A stretch of DNA of 64,000 nt, taken from the NCBI GenBank assembly GCA_025617745.1, contig CM046855.1, forward strand, positions 15,531,880-15,595,879, read 5' to 3'. Source of the DNA: Heliocidaris erythrogramma. Lineage: Eukaryota; Echinodermata; Echinoidea; Camarodonta; Echinometridae. Within the stretch, counting starts at the first letter, position 1; every line of letters begins with the position of its first letter. A program made the translations under genes and the position numbers. Of the stretch, positions 1 to 14,800 are shown in pieces. A model generated the notes under the pieces. It made no database searches and was not told the origin of the DNA. It worked only from the letters and a program-made list of their open reading frames with translations.

Positions 1-3000
1 AGATCAAGTTTGGACTCCGAAGAACAGAAGACCAGACAAACTTAGGGATCTCCTCAAAGAAGCAGAGGTATTACTTAAAGTCTATAAACTGTATAAATGT
101 TGTATATTATTATTATTGTTATCATTATTATGATAAAAGTGCACAGACAAATATGTCTATTTCCATACTACATAAAATATGTCCGGAATTACCTTTCACC
201 AGCGATTTTGTCATGATTTGCTAAACAAAGGGTAAAATGTTTCAGAAAGAGGAAATTACAGCAGTAGTTCACGTAATCAAGGACTAAAACTAAGAATGAT
301 AAAGAGGGACACTATTATACTCTCCTCGTTTGTAGATTTACCATTTAAGTCCAGTGCATGGCTTTTTACATTAGTTCATTGTATCTCATATTTTACTAAT
401 AAGATGAATGACAATGAGTTTAAAACGAATATATCATTTATACCTGACATATATTATAATTTGATAAACCTACTAGAGCATGGACATGAATTATCAACAA
501 ATAAGATATGTGATGTCAATTTTTCTGTATTTTTTAAAATCATTTTCATTTCACCATTGAATTGTGTGGTTATGAATAGGACAAGAAAATAACAGATAAT
601 TTTGAAGTGTCCCTAAATGTGATTTTGTGAAATCTCTGAGTTAAAAAAAAACTGACTAAAACCTGTCAACTGAATATCATACTTCTGAAATAGTGTAATA
701 ACTATGTTTATCATTCTGATTCCATTCATTTTTTTGTTGTGAAGGAACTTCTTGCTAGTTGTGAGATAGTAGCTACACTTTGGCGATCCCAGAAGCATGT
801 CCAACTCTTATTGAACAGCTGTGTGCTGTTATCCATTCAAGTAGCCAGTCACAGTGGGGATATTGACAGACTGGTCATTGACAAGAGCCTGCAAGGGAAA
901 GTTCCTGGTGGTATCACTCATGGTAAGTTAAAGAAAGATTGAAGTGAGTTTGTTTGTGGAAATCATACTGTTTCCTGATTTACCATGATAATTCCCTGAA
1001 GAATGAGGGGTAATGAACCTTTAGTCCTGTAGTTTTGGTTTATTACTGATGGGTCTTAAGTATACCATTCAACGACTTCAAGAGATGTGCCCATAGGAGG
1101 ACCCCGCCCCATATTTCCCTACCTATCCTGTCCTTACTTTATCAAGGCTTGATATGAATTATGCTATTTATATACTCCATATTCTCTCTGATTTTCAAAG
1201 TGTAATTCATTATGTTCCCATAATTATTCAGCTGTGATGACAAGCTCCTTCATCATGTGCACATGGAGTGACAAACCGAAAGCAGCCTTCATTTACTTCA
1301 GTAAGAAGACTAATTCTTCTGGAGACTCTGCTAAGAAAGTGGAGAAGCTGTCCTCCTTAGATCCCAAGGTAATCCAAGTATTCATGATAAATATGCTGAT
1401 AACTGCATTTGTGTCACTCTCCGTGATTTTTTTATGCCTCCGCCCACCGAAGGTGGGTGCCGGAGGCATTATGTTTTCGGGTTGTCCGTGCATGCGTCCG
1501 TCCGTCCCTCTTCTCGTTACCACGATATCTGAAGAATCATTTGAGGTGAGAACTTCAAACTTGGTACCAGTATGTATTCCCATAGAAAGATGAACTGATT
1601 AGATTTTGGGGTAAGTAGGTCAAAGGTCAGAGGTCACAGAGGTCAATTTACATGAAATTACATGAAATTACTGGTTTTTAGCCTCGTTACTGCGATATCT
1701 CAAGAACCGTTTGAGGTAAGAACTTCAAACTTGGTACTAGTATGTATCCCTATACGAAGATGAACTGATTAGATTTTGGGGTAAGGAGGTCAAAGGTCAG
1801 AGGTCACAGAGGTCAATTTACATGAAATTACATGGAATTACTGGTTTTTAGCACCGTTACCGCGATATCTCAAGAACTATCTGAGGTGAGAACTTCAAAC
1901 TTGGTACCAGTATGTATTCCCATAGAAAGATGAACTGATTAGATTTTGGGGTAAGTAGGTCAAAGGTCAGAGGTCACAGAGGTCAATTTACATGAAATTA
2001 CATGAAATTACTGGTTTTTAGCCTCGTTACTGCGATTTCTGAAGAACTGTTTGAGGTAAGAACTTCAAACTTGGTACCAGTATGTATCCCCATAGAAAGA
2101 GGAACTGATTAGATTTTTGGGTAGTTTTACATTGTTATAACCATATCTGAACTAATTTGTATTCATGAATAGGAGGAGATAAGTTGGGTTATAAGGTGTA
2201 AGGTCAAATGTCAAAGAGGTCAGTTAACATGTAATTAGAGGCTTTTATTCTGGTTATCACAATATTTCAAGAGCAGTTTGAGCCATCAACTGAATTTAGG
2301 CGGAGGCATATAGGAGACGCAGTCGCATTCATTGTTTTAAATGCAGATATTCATGGTAATAATAGTGATGGCGAAAATGATGACCACATTTGTATAACAC
2401 TCACCTTCTCACTCGCTGAGCACTTTTCATGGATTCACCTAGATTCAGATACATGTATGGTACTTATTGTGTCAGACAATCACTAAGTTCCATAATAATT
2501 ATTGAACATCATTATTCACTTAGAGAAATCAATATGTGGATTAAGTGTTTAATCCTATATTATATCTATGTTCATTAAATTATTTATATTTTAAATGTAT
2601 GATATGACCCTTATATCTACAAAAAGGTTGATTAAACATAAGAAAATGGATTATTTGAGGCTTATGTGATTTAGCCTACATTTTTCAATGAATAGGTGAA
2701 ATATGGAGAATTTATTGTTGTATTCTCAGCTGTCATACGTTGATCTCCCTGGCTCCAAGAACAAAAAGCTGAAGAGAACTCTATCTTCCAACATAAATCA
2801 GGAATGGGTAAGTTCTTGTATCACTTCAACAGAATAGAATTCAGATCTGTAATGATTCTAATCAGTGATGACTGTCGTACTCTTTATCTTGGTAAAATTC
2901 GCATTAGATTTATTTGTATAAGATGCTATTTCTGAGATTAGTTTCCTTCTTCACCCATTCCTCAGTCTTTAAGATATATATTTTATGCATGATGGCTTCT

Positions 3001-6000
3001 GTTTGATATGTCTTGTGAAAATTGAATAGTTATGTCATTGAAAGGATAAATTTGTGATTTAGAATATCCTTTGAAAAAAAGTTTCACATCTATAGTCATG
3101 TTGTGGCATTGTTCAGAAGAAAAAAAGTATATTCTTTTGAGAGCTCACCTGCCTGGCAATAATAATAATAATAATAATAGCTACATTTATATTGTGCTCG
3201 TATCCATCCCAGAGGATGTCCAAGGCGCCTACAAAGGATTATTATTACCCATGTCATTATTACCAATGACATGGAATGGTACTGAACATGAACTTAAACA
3301 TACCTTTTAGTTCATTGAGCCCCTGCATAACAAAAAAAACCAAACCAAACAATTTTGGTCTGTATTTTAATTGTGTAGGTATTAGCATGGTGGGCCACTG
3401 CATCTGAGACCTCTCTTCAATGGGCCCCTCCGGTAGCTGCTGAGAAGGACAGAGCAAACTTGTTTGTATATGCCGTCAATGGGTAAGTTGACTGGCCAAT
3501 TTGACTGAAAGTCCGCAAGGTAGGCAATACCAAAATATTTAGTCTCTTAGACCTACTTGCACCTAGTCATATGGTCATGAGACTAATGGTCCAAGAGAAA
3601 CACAGTGATTATGTTTCTTGAATTTGTTTTTACTTTCAGTTTCTGTATTCTTGTGGACCTTTGGTCAATGTGCATGTCCCAGCTCCATTTGAAAAGTTCA
3701 TTAGATTGCTGTAGGAAGTAATGTGCTATAGATGTTTCTTTCACAGATTGCATAATTTGAAAGGATATTTAAATATGCTATTATATATAAAGCAGGAAAA
3801 GAACATTAAGATTTGAATTGTTTATTTAGATTTCCTAGATTATTAATCGGAAGTTATCTTTTTTTTTCCTGTTCAGATCCAAACTGGAAGAAATCAGTTT
3901 TGTCAGGACTGAAAATGAGCCTTTTGCAGTTGATTTCAGGTAAGATGATTGTATTCCTAAATGTGACCATTCTCTGATTTTTCATTAAAGTTTGAATCTA
4001 GTCAAACATGGTTTGAAAGGTTTTTAATATCCTTTTTTTTTAAATATTTTTTTTGTTTTCTACTGTGAATATGATTTAAGAGCTATTTGTGTTGTAAGTA
4101 AAGTTTAATTCCTGCATACTCTTTAATGGATCTAAAGTTTGAATACCTATTTTTGATTGGCCTTAGAAAGAAACTTGAACCATTGACTAGACTACTAGGT
4201 TTGCGTTTATAACTAATTATGTAAAAATTCTTCTTGTGTTTGTACCAGCTTGAACCAGCCAAGACACATCTATACATTAGAGGTAGCCCCAGGCAGAGCC
4301 AGCATTGATACCTGTATCTATGAGTGTTCAAGAAGTAGGGTAAGTTGTATAAACCTCCTGTTCACAAAATAATATGCCTAATATATAACATTTTAAAGTG
4401 AAAATTAACAAGTTTTAGTTGCCCGTCAATCTATCTTGAAGTGCTTGAGAATTTTTTAAAGCAAATAAACATACAAAACCAGTGTAACACCCATGCATTT
4501 TCTACTTTTGGGCAATTCCACGGTAATGGACGGACATTCAGATACAGTTTATGTTTGCTTGTTTGTTTGCAGATGCTTTTCTGCATTTATTTCATAATCA
4601 ATGTAAACAACAGTTGCTTTCAAACGTAACATATAATGGATGAGGCGATAAACTTACATAGAAATAATTGAGTGTTGCATCATGAATGCAAACCATCTTT
4701 CAGTGATAATATTATATACATGTACCAATAATACAGTGAGTATGGATATAATTCTATATAAAACATTTGATGATGTAGGTACAATTATTTACAAAATGCA
4801 GAGGGCAAAACTATCATAAACAAATGCTTAAGACGATAGCAGCCCGGAATTATGTGTGATTGTCCTTCCATTACCATGGAATTGCCCTTTTGATTAATGC
4901 TTGACTGTGTATATATATATCCTGTGTCCTTTGCTGGTAAAAAAACCCCCCAAAAGATGAGAGGTGTAGTTGGTTGTAGAAAAAGATCATACCATGTTGA
5001 ACAACTCTCAGCAAATCATTGGATTAAAATTCACACATGTGCTGTTATAAGATCTCATTTCCTTACAAGAGTTCATTCAAATGAGGATTGATTATCAGTG
5101 TTAATGTATTTTCTATTCATCCTTCAGATTCAAAGGGCATCTGTGACTTCAATACCTCTCAAATGTAAGTATTTATTCAAATAATTTCTGCAAGATGCTC
5201 TTTTAAATGTTACACCTTGATTCACACTGGAAGGGGCTACCAGATGCATGTTATTTTCAGATATATCTTCTTCCCATTATATCAAGAAAAATATTTGTTG
5301 CATGATATCTTGCTATGGTATAATATTTGTATCACTATGAGATGAAATGAGTAAATGATGGTGTCATTTATAAACCCCATACATAGATTTAGTATCCCAC
5401 CCCCCCCCAAAAAAAGAAATTTTCAATACAACTTTGAATGTAGGAAGATAAAAAATGTTCTAAGCTGCTACAAAGTTTGTATAATATGAAATGCTAGATT
5501 AGAGCTACATCAGTGTTGTTCTATTTGACATGGCTACTGTATGATACATTGAAATCTGTCTTTCATTTTCAGCTCCAGTACTTACATATGGCAGAAATCA
5601 CAATGAAGATAAACTTATTCTGGGATGTGCAGATTGTAGATTGGTAAAATCTTGTTTCTTATGCTGTTTTTTTCATTAATACAAATAAAGCACCCTTTTT
5701 AGTAGAAAGCAAATAAAGGGATAAGAATTGTATCTGAGGAAATAATTTGTTAAAGTCTGTGTGCCCGTGGAACAGCATATAGGGTCTTCCCCAATACACT
5801 GCATGTAGGACTAGCAAGCTTTTGTTTGTTATCGCTCTCTCTCTCTCTCTGTGCCATATCTATTGACTTTGGTGATCATGTTATTCCACAATTGTCTGTT
5901 TCTATTAGCTCCAATCACTGGTCTTTAACCCCTCTCACCTCGAGCCATCTCAGCCGACTATCCATCCATAGCACTCTTCTCCTTCCTCTACTCCTCTTTC

Positions 6001-9000
6001 CTTCAATCTTTCCTGTCAATGCCAGATTCTCCAATCCTCCTTTTCTTATCAACTGTCCCATAAATCTCACCTGCCAAATCCTCATCTCACAGATTAGTTA
6101 TCTTTTCACCTCCACTCTTCTCAACACTTCCTCATTACTCACTAATAATAATAGCTGTTTCTTATAAAGCGCCGTACCAGTTACAATGTAACCGACCAAA
6201 GCGCTTACAGTATTATTATTACCCCGGTCACTGGATTCAATTGCGATTCTGCACATTACAGTGCACATTCTCCACTCCTCTGGGGAGCATTCCAGCCAGT
6301 CTCCTGTTTCCAAGCGCGCACATGCTAATCCAACCACAATGACGTTCGCATCCTACCGGGTACCCATTTAACACCTGGGTGGAGAGGAGCAATGTAGATA
6401 AAATGCCTTGCTCAAGAGCATAAGTGCCGTGCCGGGGTTCGAACCCACGACCTTTGCATTCCCAGTCAAGTGATTAAACCACTCAACTACGACACCTATC
6501 TGTCCATGAGATCCTCACCATTTTTCTCAAAAACCATACTTCACAGCTCTCCGAGCACTTATTCATGACTGAGCTTTAGTCTGTGCTTCAATTCCATACT
6601 TTTATACTTGGATATATAACAATTTGTATCTAGGTCTTCAAACTCAGTGTACGGTTTCTCAATAACTTGTCTTATTTAGGGAATGCTAATTTTGCAAGGG
6701 CAATCCTTTTAAATTTCCTTCTCTCATCTAGCGTCTTCAGTGATTATACCTCCAAGATAATTTACGGACTAACTTATCGGTAGAGAGTACAGACTTTACA
6801 TATTCCTTGATATTCATGAAACCTTTGCTCTAATTTGTCCTTTTGAACAAAGTGTATTAGGATACAAATATTTTTGAAGTTTATATACAGAGACATACAC
6901 TTTCATAGTTCATACTTCTGTATCACTTCATTACAAGACAAAGAACTCAAGCATTTGCTTTAAATCACAAATTTCTCTCAAGTACTTATAGTCTTGAGAA
7001 AAGTATGCTGCAACACCTACAGTTTATCTTATAATGATTTTCTTTTTCAGGTGCTTTATAATGAGAGCAAGAGGATAACGCAGTATATTCAAACTGACTT
7101 GGTAAGTGGTCTTGATTTTTCAGAGTATAATAATTGTGACAGGTTTCAATATTTGATCTTGTACATCATTTTGCACTAATTTCGACTCTATATACTCTAC
7201 TATTATGAAGAGTGCACTGGTATATAATCTTCATTACTTTTCTTTAATAGCTAATGATGAGTGAGGCATTGTCTTCCTTGCACAAATTGTTAAATTACAA
7301 GTGGTAGAGTTTGTGCTGCAGTATTTACTTCAAAATGCATAAAAACACATTTCTGTATTTATACCTAGCCTGCTTTATGTCTATGAACTTTGCTAACTTC
7401 AATGAAGTAACTTTATATTCATTAAATTACAAAAAAATGCCTGGCATGGGTATTAATAAATCTTCTGATACTGTAATGACTTAAAATTATGATGGAAATG
7501 CGAATAACCCTAGTTCCTTTATGTTGAATATGTCAGTGTAAAAATTAAGAGATGGTTATAAGCAATCCTGCCATATATACACTCCAACATCTGTATATTC
7601 AAGAGAGAACCCTTAATGTCATCATTTTATTGACAATTACAAAGTCTTTCTCAAAGTCTGGAAGCTTAAATCCGTAAGATGATGAAGAGAAAAAAACGAC
7701 ATTTCTGGGTTAATAATTGGTGGATCTTCATTTTGATCAGGTTCCTCAGTTCATCTCTTGGCATCCTGGGGATTCAGTCTTCATCGTGGGAAGCACCGCT
7801 GGAAAGATACAGGTATCTTCATACGAAAAGAAAAAAAACCTGATATGCAATGTAATAATAGGAATGAAAAAGTAGTAAATTGCGATAAAACTATGAGATA
7901 TTCTATATTTGACCAATTATAGGGATGTAATGATGATAGTGACAAAGGACAACTAGTGCGTATATGTAATAAGCCCTGTTCATATCTGTGAATACGGCAG
8001 TATTGCTGATGAGCATTGGCAAGCGATTTTCCTGAGCCCCCTTCATAGCAAGGTTATACCGTAACAAAATATTGTGCTGTGGAATGACCCTGTTCATACA
8101 CGTATCAGCAATATTACAGTATTTACTTTGCTTGGCGAATACAGCACTGCATTGTGGTAAACCAAAATACAATGGCCTTAGCAACAGTAAAACAAAAACA
8201 GTTGGCCAGATCAGCTGTTTGAGCAGTGCAATGCCCAGAGCCCTTGCAGGCTTCACTGCGCAAGCTAGAAATGTTGCTGCTATTTTATAGATAGCATTCA
8301 TGTCATCTACATGTACATGTCTGTGATGACACCATACTTTGCTTGTATTCCCTGTGGGGAAAAGCACTGCAAAATGAGTACATAACAGCAGGAAGCAAAA
8401 TATCACATTAAAGGGGAACCCTTTCATATCTGCTGCTATCGGTAGCACATCTGTTAGATAGCAGCAAAGTTACATCTGTTTTATGGATAGGTGGCAGATA
8501 TGAATGGGGCTATAGAGACTAAAATAGATCTTCATCAAATTGATTTGATGCAAAAGACCAGTTTTAGTTTTTAAAACTATTAGAAACCTGTATGGCACAG
8601 ACAACAACATACATGAATAAGTAATAGCCTGTTTGGAATAATAATAATAGCTTTTGCTTATACAGCGCCTTACCAGTTAAAATGTAACCGACCAAAGTGC
8701 TTACAGCATTATTACCCCGGCCACTGGATTCAATTGCGATTCTGCATGTTACAGTGCACATTCTCCACTCCTCTGGGGAGCATTCCTCTCAGACTCCTCC
8801 CTCCTCGACTCAAACTCCTTCTGCTTCATTTCACGATCTACATCGAGCTTCCTTAGAAGAAATTGGGAGGTGTCTGTTCCCGTGTTCCTTCTTCTCTTTG
8901 GTGTTGTTTCCTCAGACTTTAGTCTTTGAAAAAAGAAAAAGAAAAAAGGAAAGGATGTCCTCATGAAGTGATTATGAGGTGAATCATAGAAAACTCTGAC

Positions 9001-11497
9001 ATTCAATAATTTTGTGATTGCTTTTGAACTCATTTTGTAAATAACTCTCTCCATCACAATATTCAAACCAATTCAGTGAAGAATAAAAATGCACATTAAT
9101 GAGCACAGAAAAATCAAGGGTCTACTTACATGCAAGTCTGCATGTGTCATTTTATTTGATGTCTATATTGAAATGCTTAGACAAACAAGAAAAAATGGAC
9201 AGTTGTACTTCATGTGTAACAGTAATTATCAATATGTGATATGAAATTGAGTTCAATCTCCCAATCACAGAGCATGACAGCTTGATCTGAAAAGTCAGGG
9301 TTTGCCCTTAGCAGTGGCCTAGGTGCCATTGGCCACAAGAAATTGAATGTGGCCACTGGAAACGCTTGTTTGGCCACCAACTTTGAAGGATCTACATTTA
9401 ACAAGCCTATGATGGGTCACTTTAGCCACCTGAAAGAAAAATTTTATAGCGCAGAACCCTGAGAAGATCCCCAAATTACCTTTTCCTGGTTTCCATGAAG
9501 GATTCAAGGGCCAGCTTCCTAACCTCCACGCCATCCAACTTCTTTTTTTCCTCCTCACTCTCCTGCTCCTTCGTATCTGCCTCTATCTCCACCATGCCCT
9601 CTACAATTTGTGTCATCTCTGTTTCTGCCTCCGACATCTCTGGTGCAATGCCACTTTGCCGTTTCTCTAGATTATTTCTTCTTTTAATGTTATCTTTAAT
9701 TAAATTATATCTTTCGCGGACTGATCGCCTAGACACATCCAACCCATGTTCTTGAAGTTTAGACGCCACATCATCCCACACCTTCCCCCTCTCGCGGGTT
9801 CGATCTTTAAATTGGAATGGATTTAGAAATTCCACCTCCCGGCACAGCATCACGTTACAGCATCACGTTCATTTCCTCTGTCCAAGTGGTAGACCTATAA
9901 GAACAGAGAGAAAAGGATGGAATGAAATTAATTTGTGATGAATGTTGTATGAAAAAAACAATATCTTTGTAGAGTAATTTGGGTTTTAGAGCTTACCCCT
10001 ATATTAAAGGCCTTGTGAAGTTGGAAAAAACAATGGCTTAAAATATTTTTGTGGACTGGCAAGACGGCCTGGAATGTGTATAAAAATGTTTCTGCGTATC
10101 AAACTCCAACAGGTAAACGTATGATCTTCTAAAAGAGGAACGGCCTGGAAGTAATTACACTGTACAATGGTGAAATTGTGAAGGCGCATGAAGTCTTGTT
10201 TGCAGTGCAGTAGGAAGCATCAACCAAGTTGGCAAAAATTATTTAATAGATAGTGATAAACTGTATTTTTTTGTAAGTTTGTGGAAGTGTTGTTGAAAGA
10301 TGGGATGGGCATTTCATTTCCGATTATGAATTTGATATTGACTGATACCCCTGCACTTCAGTCCCATCAAGACATTTTGTTCACTTTGCTGCTCTTAACC
10401 ACATCTACATAAAAATGACCAAACTAGCTTATGACCATTTACATGCTATAAAGACAATTTTCTGGCACATGTTGGCAGTTGATGAGCCATGTCACACAAG
10501 AGAATGGAACAGGTGCTCCCAATCCATGTATTCAAATGGGTACCTGGTCTGGTGAAAGTTCAACTGGTGCAATGATATGGGATGTTGAATGGTATGTTTT
10601 ACATATATACTGACCAAGAATGATATGACCATCATGAAAGCACTTTGAAATGTGTGTGCATTAGTAACGGTATGAATATTATTATACTCACTTCTTGAGA
10701 GCCACGTTCTTAGGTTTTGTTGCAGAACTTGAGCCTGCGCCTGAGCCTGAGGGCACTGAACTCCGCTTGCAGAATCAAGTCAATTGGGTCCATTTTGTGA
10801 CTTCTAATGTTGTGTTTCGTATAGTGCTTACCACAGATCGCGCCAACGTCCAACGTCACAGTTTCTCAACGACGGCAAAACAAGGGTGAACACGTTCTAG
10901 AAATCTGCAACGAACGATGAGCTCATCGATGCGCATGCGCACTGCTTCAAAAATGACCGCTTACGTCGCAGTCCACTAGTACGTGCAAATCGAAAACTCC
11001 TTATTGTCAGTTTCAGAACTGCTTTCCACAATGGCCCAGTCAGCATTTACTATATACATGACAATATTTTTAAAGATTGACATACAGAAAAAAGAATATA
11101 ATCCCTTATAGAAATTACTAACAAACAAATAAATTAATTTACATATATACAAAATACAGATTTGAAGACCAACTAAGAATAATTAGATTGAAGAAAAGTG
11201 TTGAAGTTTACATTACTTATACTGTGACTGTCTACTTTAATATACAGTAACTGAGTGTAAGAAGAGATTATTATGACCAGTCATATTTAAAGGTGACAGA
11301 TTGCATATATTATGATAGAAAATTAGCATAAGTTATTACATAATTCATTTACATGGTACAAAACTGGTACTTTTGTTCAGATGATGTTATTAAATGAGCT
11401 TGCGTCGTAGTGATATTTTATATACATGTATAGCACCCCCTATAGTCTGACTGAGAGAAAGATAAGATCATATTGACAAGCTTGATTTGATGATTCC

Positions 11498-11529
<32 letters not shown>

Positions 11530-11794
11530 AATAGAAAGTCCACGTGTTGGAGTAATATCAAAGAAAAAGACCAGTAGACATTTCATGCTTTTTTCTCCAA
11601 CTATTTTATTTTCTCACGAATTTTCGACGATCCTCTCACCGTCTTTGTCAAGTGAATAATGACATTATTCTTTGAGGGATAATTTTCGAAATTTTGTCAT
11701 TATTCACTTGACAAAGACGGTGAGAGGATCGTCGAAAATTCGTGAGAAAATAAAATAGTTGGAGAAAAAAGCATGAAATGTCTACTGGTCTTTT

Positions 11795-11826
<32 letters not shown>

Positions 11827-14800
11827 GCATTTTTGATGAAAAATTGGTAATTGTTATGCTATTGTGTATTTGATATATGTCAATATGTAAAATAATGTTG
11901 GAATTAGAAATCTTTGAGGGATAATTTAACATTTGGTATATGAGGACAGTGACTCTAGGCTTATACAGATTATAAACTTTTTCAAAAAGATTGGAATTCA
12001 ACATGGGGAAAAGCAATACTAAAAAAGATTAAAAGTTTACTATTAAATTTTCTGCAAAGCATGCCTTGTGGAACAAATGTGTCTATTACACAATTTTACA
12101 ATCATTTCATTGGCTGAGCTTAAGGTTAGAGGTTCAGAAGAAATCGTTTGTTGAAGGTTTAAAAAATGTTCAGCTGGCATCATTCCTGATGTAATTTTGC
12201 TACCAAGAACCTTGAGGCCTTTTATATTACTGAGGTAGTAATTTTTTATGTTTTCATATCATAATCATTATAGCAATTATTTATGTATAAGAAGGAAAAT
12301 GGAAAGCCATTGGTGTTTCATATTAAAAAGATAGGAGAAAGAAATATAATATAAAACTGGCTGTAACTTTTTTGTTAAGAACAAAGAACAGGTAAACTTT
12401 AAATCTTGTGTGTTACAGTTCACTTTGATACTGGTAAGATTAGTTAATCAAAGTTTTTATAATGTTGGAAAAAAAATCTAAGAGTAAATGATCCTGGGGA
12501 GCGTTTCATCAAGTGTTTTGTCAGTGATTTTTGCCGACAAATTTGCTCTCAGCCAATCAGATGCAAGGATTTCAGTAGCTTATAACAGTTGTCGGTAAAA
12601 ATCACTGACAAAACACTTGATGAAACGCTCCCCTGAAGTTTGTATCATTTTGAGAGAAAGGTAAAAATAGATCATCAAAATTTGGTACGAATACTCCAAT
12701 CTAAAGCTTCCATATATTAATATATAAAGACATATTTTCAAAGTGGATGTATTCAATATATATTCTGATTTTCATGATCACCTTTGACCTTTGATCTGCA
12801 GTGTTTTGATATGGCACTGAATACTCTCTTCTTCTACTCGATGTCTGAGCAGCTTGAACCCAAACCAGTTCTGGCCCTAACAACTCATTTCAGGTGAGCA
12901 TACCGATGATCCCACATTTTAATACTGGGGTGACTGTGAGCTGTAAGGTTAGGGCTTGAGTTGCGATTGTTCAAAATAAGGTTGACTTCTGGTCATGAGA
13001 TTAAATTGTCAAAGAAACTGTCTCAAAGCCATTGGGAAATGTTGATTATACAGTATAGCACATAAGAAATTGACTCAGTCACATGCACTGCACAGAAATG
13101 TGTATATGGGACTACACACAAATATTCGGCCTGAACGTTTCAGCTGTTTCTTGTCATATTTTGAATGTGAGGGCATTTGAAGAGCAATTCTTTTCAGGGG
13201 GCATATCTAATATGGTATTCTTCCAAACTGACATAAAAGGAATGAGAAAGCTCACAAATTATGTTTTCCCTTTCCCAGAACTCGACCTTCTCTTTAAGGT
13301 TAGGTTTAGGGTTAGGTTTAGGGTTAGGTGTAGTGGTGGTTCCAGGGTTGAAGTTAGGAATTTGACTTGTGTTAAAAATTGACTGCAGATCAATTGCTGC
13401 AGGAGAATACGTCAAACAGCCACTGGATATCATTTGCTCTCTAGGTTAGTTTTATACTAAAATATCAACCAAACAAAGACAGAAATCTGTATTTTCGCGA
13501 CTGAATATCCCCTAAAATGCCTCCTCTGTAATTCATTCCCGAAAATCTCTCATATCAAACAAATGAACAGTGATGTAGCTAAGTTCTTCATAATTACATC
13601 AAATAATTTGATTTTTCAGTAGTATACATGCCTGAAAAGTTTTTCTAGAATCGAATCTACCCTTAGAAATGCATAATGGTATTTTGATGTAATGTCATTG
13701 AATCATTTGAAATTGAAATTCAAAGTGAGCAATGATAGTGCTTACAGAAACAATCTCTGTACAGGTTCAGAGAAATATGAGCTCACATTCATCTTACATT
13801 TGTGGAAATATGCCTTGATAAATGGTACATTTCCTGACTTTTTAGACTCTTGTATTTTCTTTGAACAATCTGCCCCTGATATCAAGAAAGATAAACAAAG
13901 TTTGGCTGAAAGGGGAGCTGTATGCCTTTTATCTTCTTCACATTTTTGTTAGGACATCGTTTATAAATTTTGGTCATATTTCAGTGTCATTTTACAGCTG
14001 GTTGTTATTTTTTTTTTTTTCTTCTTCGTTAGGCTGGAGAGCCATATTGTAGATTTATCTTGGGCATCACCATCATGTTCCTGGGACAGTATTCCTGATG
14101 CTCAGGACTCTATGCTTATCACTCTCAATAGGTAAAACAAAATATGCAGAGAAAAAAATTACTGTGTCTCTGTGTTTTATCTTAAAAAGGTTTTTGATGA
14201 TAATTCAGAATGATGCATTACCTGATGGAACACTCAATGATGTGACTGTGTAATTAAAGTCGTTTGGACAAAAATATGTACTGGTATTAGGGGCAATAGT
14301 TAAAGCTATCACCCCTAGGTGAACCTGCCATGCTCCCTGTCTTTGCCTCAGGGCATGGTACAGTTTTAAGATAACCAACTTCACCAAGGGCTATAATTTT
14401 AACCATTGCCCATCAAAGCAGTCCATAAATATGTATTTGTATACCTTTACATTATCACAGACCATGGAAAGCAAAGATCACAAATAGTTTTATGCCGTGT
14501 TCATTGTAAATTTACAGCCCGATGGGGATATGTTGACAGACCAATGGCCTTTTATTGCTCCCATAACTGCTATGATTATTGTTATGTAATGCTGTAAGTT
14601 CTTTGGTCGGTTACATTGTAACTGGTAAAGCGCTATATAAGAAACAGCTATTATTATTATTATTACTATTATTATTCTGTTCCTATTATCATTCTTATGA
14701 CTGTGTTTTAATTGCTTTAATATTCTTTTTCTTGTATTAGATGTATTTTAATTTTTTATGTACTTTTTAAAAGAAATGAAATAAACTTTGAACATGAAAG

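Larger units (their letters stand above)
8788..10960 (-). pseudogene. Myb/SANT-like DNA-binding gene nested in WDPCP, frame-disrupted
   Basis: Minus-strand gene inside WDPCP intron 11. Exons in transcription order: 5' exon about 10960-10832 (non-coding as read), 10765-10692, 9894-9480, 8923 to about 8788. Junctions are good: donor GTGAGT after 10692, pyrimidine-rich acceptor before 9894, donor GTAATT after 9480, acceptor TTTCAAAG before 8923. Residues include KPKNVALKK across the first coding junction, TWTEEMN, CREVEFLNPFQFK, ERGKVWDDVASKLQEHG, RRSVRERYNLIKDNIKRRN and a charged coiled-coil tail (TTPKRRRNTGTDTSQFLLRK). This resembles the Myb/SANT-like domain proteins common in invertebrates, some of which accompany PIF/Harbinger transposons. 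A 13-bp tandem duplication at 9844-9869 shifts the frame between TWTEEMN and CREVE. The start codon is unclear: the ATG at 10793-10791 is one base out of frame. A SINE fragment abuts the 3' side of the last exon. It may be an inactive gene, or an allele carrying a recent duplication. Confidence 0.65.

Noticed and set aside
7903..8448. 181-codon minus-strand open frame
   Set aside because: It overlaps a MITE (7972-8511) and crosses its edge; the translation shows no domain and no splice or promoter context.
11648..12016. 122-codon minus-strand frame
   Set aside because: Crosses one arm of the perfect hairpin and a (TA)n run.
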